Assembly: GCA_944472155.2 (NCBI GenBank)
Contig: OX235275.1
Location: 54,081,228 to 54,145,227 of the forward strand
Origin: Trichobilharzia szidati
Taxonomy: Eukaryota > Platyhelminthes > Trematoda > Strigeidida > Schistosomatidae
Reading direction: 5' to 3'
DNA length: 64,000 bases
Positions within the stretch are counted from its first letter, which is position 1. Each line of letters opens with the position of its first letter. Shown here piece after piece: positions 1 through 10,480 of this stretch. Made by a program: the position numbers and the translations under genes. Under the pieces are notes generated by a model. That model saw only the letters and a program-made list of their open reading frames with translations, did no database searches and was not told the origin of the DNA.

Positions 1-575
1 CGCTGTTGTCCCCGAGAAACTGCATGTGTAAGAATAAGGTGTTTTTAGGAACTGTTGGTACCTTGAGTTGCCTTGATTTTTGATTCATATTCTTATCAAT
101 AAACTTTTCTGGATAACCATTTTCACTCAGCAACCCTTTAATATTAATAAGTTCCTTATCAAGACATTCATCCGAGCAGACTGCTCTTGCTCTGTGAAGC
201 AAGCACTTTATCAGATTGCGTTTGTATTTCAAGGGCACGAAGCTAAAGAAATGAGTATACTGACCTGTTGATGTAGGTTTTCTATATACACTTCTTCTTA
301 TTGCACCATCCTCTTTTCTGGTCATAAGGACGTCTAGAAATGAAATACTGGGATCTTTTTCTTGCTCGATGGTAAAATTTATTGTAGGATGGACCTCGTT
401 AAATTTATCCAGGATGTTCTTTGCCTCATCCTCATTTTTAATAATCAAAAATACATCATCCATGTACCGATAATAGAGTCCAGTTTCATCAATAACATCT
501 TCCAAAGGTCCATTTTTTAGTTTCGGTTAGAATGGGTCCCCATTGCCACACCATCGATTTGTCTATATAGTTCCT
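1..575 (-). pseudogene. PLE-B type reverse transcriptase fragment
   Basis: Read on the minus strand from about 570 this gives LYRQIDGVAMG (RT motif B region), then YRYMDDVFLI (catalytic YMDD at about 455-470), then SFLDVLMTRKEDG, RSVYRKPT and GYPEKFIDKN, an order typical of Penelope-like RT and its linker to the GIY-YIG domain. After GVAMGT the usual LSP..LAD stretch is missing and the frame shifts near 520-535, so the copy carries an internal deletion. It runs off the window edge at base 1, so its 3' half is not seen. The linker (GYPEKFIDKNMNQKSRQ) matches the PLE at 10985-11870, so I place it in the same lineage. RT would copy element RNA at the target site. It is not functional as it stands. 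Confidence 0.85.
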
Positions 576-639
576 AGTTACTTGAATATCAATGAGATGC
601 TCACTAGCGACTGGCTATACTCAGCTAGGTAGTTAGTTA

Positions 640-800
640 TCTGGGGTTCTAGTGGGAAGTCATGACCAGTGGGATGCAGCTGGGAGTACTGGACAGCTGT
701 TTCGTCCTAGTTTGAAACTCTTTATCAGTACATACTCATGGCCCCACGAAAGGGAGAGCCAACCCTAGTACCTTCAGGTTACTTGACCAAACATAACCTT
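640..800 (-). mobile_element. HH-SINE copy with decayed hammerhead
   Basis: On the minus strand there is a tRNA-like half (decayed), then GTACTG, a degraded core, ACTAGGACGAAACAGCTGTC and CAGTAC (about 680-735). The same order recurs at about 20 places in the window. The CUGANGA strand here reads AUAAAGA, so the catalytic core is broken, though the GAAA strand and the GUC site remain. Confidence 0.7.
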
Positions 801-1014
801 ATGTTAACTAACACCACTCGACGCGAAAGTCGGTGGTTTAGCATGAGCAATAAGTGACCAAACCATCTCACTAGATATAGCACCACAACCCTATGGAACA
901 GTCAACATCTATCCTCATTATTACTCACCATATTATACTAGTTAGCACGATAGGCAGTACGCAAATACCTGTGATGAAATACAGCTAGGCTTTTCAGGTA
1001 TTTTACTTCTAATT

Positions 1015-1105
1015 TTAACCACGAGTGGATATTATTTAGAGAACCATTGAAAACCAGTATGGAGTACTGGACAGCTGTTTCGTCAACAGCACAGACACAC
1101 ATGAC
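1015..1105 (-). mobile_element. HH-SINE fragment
   Basis: Minus-strand tail of the same repeat: the GTTTCGTC / CAGCTGTCCAGTACTCC region followed by the 'gttctctaaataat' tail. Only the 3' half of the unit is present, lying directly upstream of the LINE fragment at 1130. Confidence 0.6.
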
Positions 1106-1129
1106 CCCACTGGGAACTGAAGCAAAGTT

Positions 1130-2260
1130 TTCTAACAGCATATCAATCCGTACTCAAACTTTAAATCTGATTTGCTACCAGGGAATAATCTCGTCGACTT
1201 AGAATATGCGGACGATATAGTCCTTCTAGGCGAGGACGCTGACAAAATGCAGAGTCTACTGAACACCCTGAGCAACAATCTTCGTATGTTTGGCATGCGA
1301 TTCGTCCCTGTAAAATGTAAGATAATGCTGCAGGATTGGACTTCATCGACCTCTAGATTATAAATAGGGAGTGAAGTGGTAGAGCACGTTGATTGCTTCA
1401 CTTACTTGGGAAGTACCATCAGCCAACACCAACGGCTTGATCTCCGACGAAATCTCAGCACGAATACAGAGGGCTAGGTTCGCATATGCCAGTTTACGCC
1501 GTCTCTGGCGTAGACGTGATATCCGTCTGGCTATCGACCAAAGGGCGTGTGTACTGCTCATCAGTCCGCTCCGTCCTCCTTTATGGCTGTGAGACCTGGC
1601 CATTGAGAGTGGAAGACATGAAAAGATTAGCTGTGTTCGATCATAGGTGTCCGCGTTCTATCTCCCGCGTGAAGTGGTATAATAAGGTGAGCAATATTGA
1701 GGTTAGGCTTCGGTCGAGTGCTAGGTAAGGAGGGCAAATCAGTCTACGAGACTGTGAAATTACATCGACTGAGATGGTTAGGACATGTGTTACGTATGCC
1801 TAGTCATCGCCTTCCTCGACAATGGGCAATGTTAGCTGATATAGAGTCAGGCTGGAAAAGAGCTGGCGGCAGTTAAACCAAAATATGGCACCAGACAATG
1901 AAATCTAAAAAGTTAGTCTAAGCCACGTAGGAAGGTGTAGACCTCCTGGTTGGGGTCCTCGGGACGGTAAACACCAATGGTTGGAAACAATTGGTGACAT
2001 GGCTCAAAATCTTTCTCAGTGGCTAGCGCAGATGCATCCACTCCTTGTGACTTATGATTTCCAATTAAACTGCTTTGTTCCTCGTTATTACTATTCCTTT
2101 GTCTCACACCTCTGTTTACTGTCTATATTATGTATTTCTCCCACTTTCTTCTCTTGCTTTGTGCGCTACATGGAGTGTGGCGAATTGAACTGTCGCACAT
2201 ATGTGCAAAGTTCTATGTCGAAAACCGACCGACCGACTCAAACTTTATATCTCTAAACAG
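1130..2260 (+). pseudogene. Non-LTR retrotransposon (LINE) RT C-terminal half
   Basis: The plus strand encodes LEYADDIVLLGEDADKMQ (RT motif C, ADD at about 1205-1220), then [28 protein letters not shown] and LHRLRWLGHVLRMP, ending with a GW-rich tail (SHVGRCRPPGWGP, DMAQN..QW). This is the usual order of the RT thumb and C-terminal region in flatworm non-LTR elements. Frames break at about 1360, 1480 and 1725, so it is a pseudogene truncated at its 5' end. The 3' UTR runs to about 2260. It differs from the RTE-like copies elsewhere in the window (no glutamine-rich linker), so it is a second LINE lineage; I do not assign a clade. Confidence 0.8.
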
Positions 2261-2765
2261 TTTGGATATGCCTTCCTGTTTTTGGCCAGTTTTTTGTTTA
2301 ATACTTGTGGTGTTCACACTACACACAGGTCAGTGTTGTTTAGCATTCATCAAAAGGTGATGAATCAAGCATCTGATTATTCGATACAAATAATCAGTCA
2401 GACAGAATTTTTGCATTAATATTTATTCGTCTGACTAACTAGTTTGTTTACGAAATATTAGTTTACAACAGGATTGTACATTTGTATGTATGTGCGTCTG
2501 TATGTGTGAATGAGTGCGTGTGTATGTGTGTCAAATCGATACGATAATGTGTGGTTATAAACTGTTAGTAATATGTGTGTATGTACACACACACAAATAA
2601 ATGCATATTATCGATTGGAAATAATATAAATTATACTAATAATAGTAGTTAGTGTCCATATATGTCAAACATATGGCATTATAAATTATACAGGTATGTT
2701 TGGAGTTACTGACTCATTTTAACACACTGTACTACTAAAATGTACAAACTATGAATCACAGTTAC
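2260..2765. other. No gene seen; AT-rich with TG/CA tracts
   Basis: AT-rich sequence with short TG-rich (2480-2590) and CACA (2587-2597) runs. No coding signal or known repeat was recognised. Confidence 0.6.
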
Positions 2766-2910
2766 TATGTTTGTTTGTTTGTTCGTTTTTTACTCGTTTC
2801 CGTTCCGAGTGAAATTTACAAGGCTTCAAGCTTGAAGTTTTGGAGTTTCAGTAGCTGTGATGTTGCTGGCACCACAGCCTACCTTCCTTTTTCCCTAGGC
2901 ATACAAAGTG

Positions 2911-2951
<41 letters not shown>
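2765..2951 (-). mobile_element. SINE-A 3' end fragment plus (CTA)n
   Basis: 'gttccgagtgaaat..aggcttcaagcttgaag' is the minus-strand 3' tail shared by SINE-A and the RTE LINEs. It is followed by an uninterrupted (CTA) microsatellite at 2911-2951 (about 13 units). The tRNA-like head is missing. Confidence 0.65.
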
Positions 2952-3044
2952 GTGGCATTTGCTAATATGATATGCTTTATCAGTAGTATATGAACGCAGA
3001 CTGATAGGAAGTTGCTAAAACTGAAAACAACACTTTAAGTTTCA

Positions 3045-3097
3045 GCAGAATAAAATGGTACCATCATTGTTTATTTCGTTGCCTTCTTGTCAGCTGC
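3045..3097 (-). ncRNA. Hammerhead-like motif, PLE-A terminal region
   Basis: Minus strand order: GCAG, CUGACAA (G8 changed to A), short stem II, GAAA, UAA..hairpin..UUAUU, CUGC. Helix I GCAG/CUGC is intact, but the core base change probably abolishes cleavage. Confidence 0.55.
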
Positions 3098-3299
3098 TTA
3101 CAGGACAAAGACATCATTAAATATGTCTACAAAAACAATTTTAACATACTTGCACAGAGTTCATTTTTGAACAAAAATCAATCGATCAACATATGCATAC
3201 AGTAATTATATATATATAATATTGAACACTATTCCGAACAATAATAATCATACGAATGGAAACTTTTCAGCATTTCGCATTCAGATAAAAAAAGAGATG

Positions 3300-3618
3300 A
3301 AAAATATCCAGTTACCAGGCAGCAGGGCAAGAAAAGACTGATAACCGCTTCTTTCTGAACGCATAAATCAGGTTTCAGGCACTTGATGGAAATGGCTTCA
3401 GCAAAATTAAGGAGAATTGAGCTCTTTTGCTTATTGATAATTTTGAACGACTTTTCGACGTCCAACTCATGATCCGTGTCGAAGAGATGCCTGGAGATGA
3501 CACTGTTTAAAGCATTTGTTCCCTTTAGACATAAGCTTTTTGGTACATGTTCAGAAAATCGTAGATATGCCCTTCTTCTCTCTGTGCTTCCAATGTAACT
3601 GCTCCCGAATGCGAAATG
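3300..3618 (-). pseudogene. PLE-A GIY-YIG endonuclease remnant
   Basis: The minus strand reads GSSYIGSTERRRAYLRFSEH (the second motif and catalytic Arg of the GIY-YIG fold), KGTNALNSVISRHLFDT, then FAEAISIK with the catalytic Glu, and CLKPDLCVQKEAVISL at the end. It is truncated at the 5' end just before the first GIY strand and has no RT domain. By family this nuclease nicks target DNA for the PLE. It is about 75-80% identical by eye to the intact copies at 47685-49859. Confidence 0.85.
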
Positions 3619-3797
3619 CTGAAAAGTTTTCATTGTGTAGGATTATTATTGTTCGGAATTGTGTTTAATATTGCATATATATATGTATTATTAGTGTATG
3701 CGTATATTGATCGATTGATTTTTGTTTAAAATGAACTCCGTGCAAGTATGTTATAATTATTTTTGTAGATATATTTAATAATGTCTTTGCCCTGTAA

Positions 3798-3850
3798 GCA
3801 GCTGATGAGAAGGCAACGAAATAAGCAGTGATGGTAGCATTTTATTCTGC
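3798..3850 (+). ncRNA. Hammerhead-like motif, PLE-A terminal region
   Basis: GCAG (3798-3801), CTGATGA (3802-3808), short helix II (about 9 nt), GAAA (3818-3821), AT-rich helix III hairpin, then U and CTGC (3847-3850). The order and helix I/III pairing fit a type I hammerhead with a one- or two-pair helix II. PLE terminal repeats are known to carry hammerheads. Cleavage would fall after the U that precedes CTGC. Confidence 0.65.
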
Positions 3851-3915
3851 TAAAACTGTAGTTCTTGCTTTGTTCAAATTCATTAAGGGGAATAAATGTA
3901 TGAAACATTTTAAGT

Positions 3916-4100
3916 GTTTATTCCTCAAATCTGGATTTAGCACTTACGTCGTGGTTCAGGTTAAAACTTGAGGCGACAAGATATGTCTATGATAATAAAG
4001 TGTTCCCATATAGTCGGTGATTTTCTGAAGGTTTGAAAGAAGTCTTGAAATAATTTCCCGACCACAACGTAAGCTAAATCCAGATTTGAGGAGTAAACCC
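3916..4100. repeat. Small fold-back repeat
   Basis: About 40-bp inverted arms: 'gtttattcctcaaatctgga' at 3916 and its near-complement at about 4079-4098, each continuing through 'acgtcgtgg'/'ccacaacgt'. The roughly 100-bp loop has no recognised content. The arm directly follows the PLE-A end and may be flanking PLE sequence. Confidence 0.6.
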
Positions 4101-4214
4101 TTATGGTTCCGTAGACACTGACTTAAAATGTTTCTTTCAATTTTGGCTACTTCATATCTCAACCAGCCTCTATATACTACTGACAAATCTTGTCAGTAGC
4201 ACCCTATACAGTAA

Positions 4215-4285
4215 TAATAATAACAGTTGTTTTGTCCTTTTTTGGGACTCTTCATCGGTACGTTTAGGATCAAACCAAGGAACTT
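4215..4285 (-). mobile_element. HH-SINE stub
   Basis: The minus strand reads GTACCG, ATGAAGAGTCC, CAAAAAAGGAC and AAAACAACTG: the hammerhead half only, with GAAA changed to AAAA. Confidence 0.55.
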
Positions 4286-4357
4286 GACTTGAAATTTAAT
4301 TTCTTTATGCCTTCTCATTTTACACAGAAAATAAAAAAAGGGATTTCTTTCCTTTTG

Positions 4358-5378
4358 GAAAACAGGAAGATTGAGCGAAGAAATATTTACTTTTCAATTA
4401 GATCCTCATCTCTGGCTCTACTCTAATATATATCCGTAGCATTTTTATTACAATACACAACAGTTTACCAAACAACTGGTGATATGTTTGTTAACAATAA
4501 TTAGTCAGTGTCAAAATGTCAATGGGCTGATAATTAACGAAGAAAATCAATACACACCATTAAAAGGTAGAAATGGATAGAATAAATTAATTTTACAAGG
4601 ATAACACGTAATTAAAGATGAAGTGGTCAAAATAAATGAAAGTTAAATAAAATTATTTGGACAATTATAATTTTTATAGTTTTCAAAGGTTTAGGGGGAG
4701 GGGGGCGACGTAGTCCTGTTTATGCATTCTTGTAACGATGGCCACGGTAAGGAAAGTGGCTGTACAAATTTCTTCTGAACACACAGGTTTGGCTTCTAGA
4801 GGTGGATTCCGATTGCTTCAGCTGTCTGTAGAAGATGAACTCGTAGAGAAAAATTAAGATTAGTCGGAATGCGATAAATAATTTTAAATGCAGTATTAAC
4901 ATCAAGAGGCAACTGAAGCAGTCGGAATCCACCTCTAGAAGCCAAACCTGTGTGTTCAGAAGAAATTTGTACAGCCACTTTCCTTACCGTGGCCATCGTT
5001 ACAAGAATGCATAAACAGGACTACGTCGCCCCCCTCCCCCTAAACCTTTGAAAACTATAAAAATTATAATTGTCCAAATAATTTTATTTAACTTTCATTT
5101 ATTTTGACCACTTCATCTTTAATTACGTGTTATCCTTGTAAAATTAATTTATTCTATCCATTTCTACCTTTTAATGGTGTGTATTGATTTTCTTCGTTAA
5201 TTATCAGCCCATTGACATTTTGACACTGACTTATTATTGTTAACAAACATATCACCAGTTGTTTGGTAAACTGTTGTGTATTGTAATAAAAATGCTATGG
5301 ATATGTATATTAGAGTAGAGCCAGAGATGAGGATCTAATTGAAAATTAAATATTTCTTCGCTCAATCTTCCTGTTTTC
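4358..5378. mobile_element. PLE-C palindrome (arms about 460 bp)
   Basis: Left arm 4358-4821 and right arm 4913-5378 are inverted copies with few mismatches, separated by 91 bp. Each arm holds the end of the GIY-YIG coding region plus the 3' UTR, with 3' ends outward. The spacer is extra coding sequence belonging to the minus-strand copy. The flanks hold similar T/C-rich strings (TTCTTTCCTTTT and TTCCTTCCTTTT), a possible but low-complexity target duplication. Confidence 0.85.
4735..4912 (-). pseudogene. PLE-C GIY-YIG C-terminal remnant
   Basis: The minus strand reads DVNTAFKIIYRIPTNLNFSL, then RVHLLQTAEAIGIHL, a stop, then KPNLCVQKKFVQPLSLPWPS. The 'TAEAIGIH' Glu is the conserved acidic residue of the PLE GIY-YIG domain. 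One in-frame stop (where other copies have Asn) and a 5' truncation make it a pseudogene. The last 85 bp recurs on the plus strand at 4913-4998 in the other arm. Confidence 0.8.
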
Positions 5379-5757
5379 TAAATGTCTAATTGGGGACTTT
5401 TTCCTTCCTTTTTCTTAAGGATTATGTAATATTCCCATATCATGAATTAAAAAGTCGATCTGAATGCACAATATTTTTTACTTAATGAATACTCTTCTGA
5501 TTTTAACAGTTACAAAATACAGTATTTTTTATTGTACCAATAACCAGTTATGTGGTGGACACATTTTTCTAAGTAAAACGCCAGATTATTTGTAGGGTGA
5601 CGAAACATGCTGGGCTGAATGCTATCAAAATATATTGTGAAATGCAAGATGGGCATGGGGATTAGTCATACTAGGGTTTAGACAATATGGGGAAGAAAAA
5701 CAGACAATTTAATTCAAGACTGTCAGACATGTCTGATGACTAACCAGTACAAAATAG
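5379..5757. other. No feature recognised
   Basis: AT-rich DNA without a coding signal. It separates the PLE-C palindrome from an LTR-like repeat. Confidence 0.5.
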
Positions 5758-6094
5758 TGTGGTGAGAGCTGGCTGCTAGCCAAATTGGTAGATGATAATT
5801 TACGTCAATGTTTACGTCCTCAATATTGGTCGTGAGAAAAATATGAACAAAGACTGATTCAACAACCAACCACAGCAGACTTTGCATAGGCGGATACAGT
5901 TAACATATTATAGATGATCTGATAATCAAGAAACAGCCACAAAGAGATGATAGATTAACTTTCAGTGAGAAACAACCACCAATCAGAAGACTGTGTTTTT
6001 CTGCTAACAATAATCTACAATAATGTACATTAAAATCTATAAACATGTGTTGTTTTCCTTAATAAACGATCTGTTGCCTGACCCTTGTCTTCTG
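5758..6094 (+). mobile_element. Solo LTR-like copy, family 1
   Basis: Starts TGTGGTGAGAGCTG and ends near 'cttaataaacgatctgttgcctgac' (AATAAA-type signal at about 6059-6064). It matches 19772-20105 over nearly its whole length. The last few bases (TCGTTACA) seen in the other copy are replaced, so the 3' edge is uncertain and no target duplication was confirmed. Confidence 0.65.
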
Positions 6095-6199
6095 ATATGA
6101 AGACTTCGGTGAATAGTTCTAATTTAGTCAGTCTTATCATAACAATTTCAGCCATTATTATGTACAACACTACAGAGAAGACGCTGCGAAGTGGTCACG

Positions 6200-6480
6200 C
6201 TATATCGTGAATTGGCGTTCACGGACTGGCCATTGTATCGAGTCCCAATTGCCCATCTTTTAACCAGAAGGTCCTGGGTTCGAACCCCTGTGTTGAGTGC
6301 TTATTGTAGAAGAATCCTAAACTAGGCTGACAAAATGGCTGTCCAGTACTCTCTAATGGTTTTCCAATGGTTCTCTAAATGATGTGGGCTCATGATGAAC
6401 CAATCCTGTAACTAATCAATCAAATCCCTGCAAATCAATACCTGAATAACGATTTTAACCTTATCAAATTTCAAACCCTC
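6200..6480 (+). mobile_element. HH-SINE copy
   Basis: tRNA-like head with a pol III B-box-like GGGTTCGAACCC at about 6278-6289, then a decayed hammerhead (GTAGAAGAATCC, CTAAACTAGGCTGAC, AAAATGGCTGTC, CAGTAC), then the tail 'ggttctctaaatgatgtgggctcatgatg'. Core strands are mutated. The head-ribozyme-tail order is the consensus for this family here. Confidence 0.75.
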
Positions 6481-6739
6481 CCTTGCAGTCATTGAGTCAT
6501 TGGCCATTACTTATTCTCTTGTTCACATTAGAAACCACTTCTAAGTAATTATATGAATTATTACTCAGTTATAGACTGTTGCACTCCTTTTGGTAAATAT
6601 AAATACGACTGTACAACATTTGAAGACGAATTCGTCAATGAAATGAAACTTTCTCCACTGATGAATAGTCTTTCAATTTCTTGTGATCATTAGTAATAAA
6701 TTTGAGTAGTTTGTTAGTACCAGTGTAATTGGAAAATAT

Positions 6740-7290
6740 TGGCTGTTGCTCTAGGAACTTGATTTTCCGTGCTCACTCGAGAACATCTCCCACTATGGCT
6801 AAGTAAAGGTGTAGTGAAAACCATCATCAACAGTTCGATATTGGCCCATCTGGTGCAAACCAGCCGGCCAACGTGGAAGAATCCTTTTCTATCATCTACC
6901 GGGTGCCTAATAAATTGCTAAAATCATCGAAGCACCCCATGCTCCAAACAGCAGAGCCTATTGAAATTGACCTCAAACAACCAATGATCTGTGTTCAAAA
7001 GAAACAAGTCCAACCAGTCCCTACTACTGCCATGGCAGGCCTTCAGTGGAGACTATAAATTCTTGAATTTGTAATATTATTTTTCTTAACTTGGCTGTCT
7101 GATATTCAGTTTATTGTTATGTTGATGCTATCGAACTGTAATCTATTAATATTATTGATTTGATGTTATCTAAACATTAGCATTGTTCATAACACTAATT
7201 TATCCATTCATTATAATGTATATATAACTGTAGGGCCTGATGATGAAGGGGTTATCGAAAAGAGTACTCTTTGTTCAGCATCCATTCTTT
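6740..7290 (+). pseudogene. PLE-D GIY-YIG fragment with terminal region
   Basis: The plus strand contains VGRCSRN and RAHSRTSP, then EESFSIIYRVPNKLLKSS, MLQTAEPIEIDLKQP and ICVQKKQVQP, matching the end of PLE GIY-YIG domains (the Glu is kept in TAEPIEI). Frameshifts and a stop after TMAK break it, and the RT is absent. The 3' UTR (7060-7290) ends with a hammerhead-like motif. Other copies lie at 12640-13080 and 56896-58060; the latter shares long stretches with this one. Confidence 0.8.
7233..7276 (+). ncRNA. Hammerhead-like motif, PLE-D terminal region
   Basis: GGGC (7233-7236), CTGATGA (7237-7243), imperfect helix II, GAA (7257-7259), perfect self-complementary helix III AAGAGTACTCTT (7260-7271), U17, then GTTC (7273-7276) pairing with GGGC through G-U wobbles. 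Both core strands are intact. Helix II is short or imperfect, the weakest part of the call. Confidence 0.65.
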
Positions 7291-7975
7291 CGAAAAACTT
7301 TTAATGGGCATTTTTAATCACTTAAAATTCGATATTATTTGAAGAATACTAGAATGAAGGGTACACATTAAAAACAAGCATTGTGACTACTAAACTGTTT
7401 GGATAAATATCGGAGGAAATAGAAAAGAAGGGTAGTGGGGGAAAGGAGCCATTTGAAGAGGAGTAGAAGAGATTTTAATCTAAGCTTGTCCATCATAGAT
7501 AGGGAAAAGATCCGATCGTGTTCTTTCGGGACGCTAAGTCTACCGAGGAAGTGAAACTCACCTTACCTGATCTTAGGTCCTAGTTACGCATATATCGTCT
7601 CAACTCTTCGTGTGATTAAAGTTACGCATAGGGCGTGTGATCAGCCGTGTTCTTCTACGAATTTGAGAACATTCACCAGCCTGATCCAGAATGAGTGAAA
7701 TCAAATGCGTATAAAGTTCAATTTTACCCCACTTGGTAGACGCTGGACATTGGAATGACGTTAGTACAGTCTTTAAGCTTCTAAACTGCATTCCGTATTC
7801 GTCATTTCACAGTCATCGTTTGCCTACGTCTTGTATATACAATGGCTGAGGCTGTTGTTATAAGATCGACTAAACTAGGACTATGCATCGAAGTCTTCAC
7901 TTCATATCTTCTCTTTACAATGAATACCTAGTTTGTACTGGTCAGTCATCAGACATATTTGACAATCTTGAACTT
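7290..7975. other. No feature recognised
   Basis: Purine-rich stretch (7400-7480) and mixed sequence. No conserved coding or repeat signal was seen. Confidence 0.5.
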
Positions 7976-8028
7976 GTGGAGTACTCAACAATATGACTGT
8001 ACACATTTCTATACTCTAACGTACAATA

Positions 8029-8199
8029 ATGAGTGGTCGCGGCAAAGATGGGAAGTCTCGCGCAAAGGCAAAGACTCGGTCTGCTCGTGCTGGTCTTCAG
8101 TTTCCAGTTGGTCGTGTGCATCGTCTCTTGCGCAAGGGTAACTACGCTGAACGCGTCAGTGCTGGAGCACCCGTGTACTTGGCAGCTGTCCTCGAAAAC
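8029..8199 (+). pseudogene. H2A: Truncated histone H2A gene (N-terminal half)
   Basis: The frame opens [20 protein letters not shown] and runs on through [36 protein letters not shown]. This is the N-terminal tail and the first half of the histone fold (L1, alpha 1, start of alpha 2) of canonical H2A. The match stops after VLE (57 codons). The rest (usually YLxAEILELAGNAARDN.. to about residue 125) is absent and the frame continues into unrelated sequence to 8319. GKDGK has Asp where Gly is usual. GC content is clearly higher than in the flanks. The ATG is the natural H2A start; 7976-8011 upstream matches the start of repeat Z. It cannot make a working histone. Confidence 0.9.
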
Positions 8200-8694
8200 C
8201 TGCCCGCTATGTTCATTTCACTGACTGACATAACGAGTGCGTTAACCTTATTTAGACATTCTTCTCAATATTATTGTTGTGGACATTCATTTCACTATAA
8301 CCACAAAAATATTTATTAATATTATTATCACTACTTGTTTGTTGTTTGTTAACTGTACTGCAAGCATATGCATTCACCAAGGATATATATATCGCCTTAT
8401 ATATGAATTTCTCAGATGCTAATGACCACGCCATTGTTTATTATGTGCATTAATCTTTACTTAAAATCATAACAAGTTTTGATTTAGTTTTATTCCTGAG
8501 TTATGCTTGCATGTGCCAATCTTTATTTGACACGGATGCATTCCATACATTCTGTTCTTACTTTGTACCCTTAGTATTGTTAGTGTTATTTTTTTGTTAC
8601 TATTACTGCTAACATTATCATTTATTTATATTGCCTATATTCATGTAATCATTTACGATGACAGTACTGATGGTCCTCCGGACCTCTAAGAGGG
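8200..8694. other. AT-rich, no gene seen
   Basis: Follows the H2A breakpoint; AT-rich, with no H2A continuation found nearby. 'acctctaagaggggaagccgtg' precedes repeat Z. Confidence 0.5.
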
Positions 8695-9100
8695 GAAGCC
8701 GTGTGGAGTACTCAACAGTATGATTGTACACTTTTTGTTAGTTGTTGAAATTAAAGACATTGTACATGATTTTTGTTTACAACGACTCATGTTTAAATAT
8801 ATGTGATTTCCGAACACATTTTCGAAATACAATATATACTGTTGGTGGTTTCGCCTTCTCACTGTCTACTTGCTCAACTCAAACCGTGTTGTATACTTTG
8901 GATTTATTGCAGGAATCTACTATCCTTATCCGAAGACAACTCTACAACCGGTGCACCAGTAGACACAATTCCAACAGTGAACACTTCTGTGGATTATATT
9001 AATAATTTGTAGCACCGCACTTTAACAGGATATCCAAGTAACCTTTTTATTAACATAACTTATTACTGCATTTTTGATAATATATTGACTTGCATTTTTA
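8695..9100 (+). repeat. Dispersed repeat Z, copy 1
   Basis: Starts 'gtgtggagtactcaacagta', contains 'tctacaaccggtgca' and 'tgtggattatattaat', and ends near 'taacatattactgc'-like sequence. The same order recurs at 59977-60058 plus 61075-61330, where other elements interrupt it. A short frame (NSTTGAPVDTIPTVNTSVDY) is partly conserved between copies. The first 35 bp also occur at 7976-8011 beside H2A. Nature unknown. Confidence 0.65.
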
Positions 9101-9724
9101 TTCGCATATTTATCATGTTATTGAGTTCTGTAGACAGTCCCCTACAAACTAACTTGTCGAGTTTCTTCCCCCCCCCTCAACCAGTGTTTGAATCTATTTT
9201 GACCAATTTCAATCACCGTCTCACATGAACGTTTTTCACGCAGATAGTATTTATCTTGTCACCCTATAACTAATCTGTTATTCCATGTTAAAAAATGTAT
9301 CCGCCTTATAACTGGCAATGATAACAAATATTTGTTTTGTTTTTGTGTTCAAACTGGCTGTCGTTCTTTGGTTTTATTTTCCCTTCTTGTCAATTCGTCA
9401 CTGTTGTCGAAAACATATTTCATTACGTTGTGGCTGCTTTTCGGATCATTTTTTATAGCTGTTTTGAGAGCATCCTCGATTTCAGTGAAATTCTGTAAAT
9501 ATTGTCAATCCTGAAGTGACAACTGAATTGAATTCACATATGTGATTGCACTTACTTTACTGATATTTTATTTGGAGTGCCAAACCATTGGATCATACTA
9601 CTATTAAATTTGGTGCTCGCCCCTTTATCATTCTCGTCAAGATAGTCATCATGAATCTGAGTAAGAAGTGTGCCATGACAATTCCTACCACATGTCTTTT
9701 GATATATTCGACTCATCCCCAAGT

Positions 9725-9935
9725 AACCATGCCAGTGGCTGAATGGTCGAAGAGCTTGTCTTTAAACCTGATGGGATTAAGTGCATAGTGCCGAAGAGTC
9801 TCAAACAAGGAGAAAATAACTGTCCAGTACTCCCTGCTTGTTTTCAGTGGTTCTCTGAATTAAATCAATGAATTCGTGACCAGCAATTGAAGCCAATCAA
9901 ACTCCTGCATACCAAAACCTGGAGACTTTACACGT
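9725..9935 (+). mobile_element. HH-SINE copy
   Basis: 'gtggctgaatggtcgaagagcttgt' head, then a decayed hammerhead AGTGCCGAAGAGTCTC..AAGGAGAAAATAACTGTCCAGTAC at about 9785-9830, then the 'ttttcagtggttctctgaat' tail. The B box is eroded. Confidence 0.7.
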
Positions 9936-10480
9936 GTTAAGTTCAATTCTGTGTTTTCAAATCAATTAGCTATTACTGTGGATTGAACTTAGATAGTAGC
10001 ATTGATTTTTTTATCAGCATTTTTTCATTGGCTAATCAGGCTGGATTAAACATCAGACCTGCCGAGCGAGTGGCCAATGAAAATACGAGTACAGGCAATG
10101 AAAACACAATCGCAAAAAGTGACCAATCACAAACAAGGCCACCATCAGCAGCTGCTAAACTAATTGTGTAGAAATCCGAACAACTCACTACTGATTTTGA
10201 CATGTTTTATTTTAAATAATCTGGGAGAATTTTTATATTTTTTGAACATTAAAGTTTCTGTAGAGATTGGACTAATTTTTCCGAATAGGGTCGCTGGTCC
10301 TATACCCAACCTTCCCTCTTTTTCAGACTTACGACTGGATAGTAAACTAAATGAAGATGTCAAACCCGGTGAGGATGGGAATAGCGAGATAGACCTTTAT
10401 TACTCTGAAATCATTTTGGAAGGAATAAGACTCTCATTTGCAGTACTTAAGTCAAGTTGGTGATTTCTTCAATATCATCT
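9936..10480. other. No known feature; weak ORF only
   Basis: A 99-codon frame (10164-10463) has no recognisable motif and lies next to repeat DNA. I do not call it a gene. Confidence 0.5.

Larger units (their letters stand above)
3020..3890. mobile_element. PLE-A inverted (head-to-head) pair
   Basis: The 3' UTR/terminal region of PLE-A occurs on the minus strand at 3020-3284 and again on the plus strand at 3608-3890, so the two 3' ends face outward. Between them lies the minus-strand GIY-YIG coding remnant. Both arms carry a hammerhead-like motif. Matching inner ends are 'gaatggaaacttttcagcat' at about 3255 and its reverse complement near 3615. This is one of eight such pairs in the window. 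Confidence 0.85.

Noticed and set aside
2911..2951. CRISPR-like regular repeat
   Set aside because: Plain (CTA) microsatellite in a eukaryotic genome.
8029..8319. Complete small histone gene
   Set aside because: Similarity stops at codon 57 of about 125; the remaining frame is unrelated.
10164..10463. 99-codon ORF
   Set aside because: No domain and overlaps an opposite-strand frame of similar length; likely chance.
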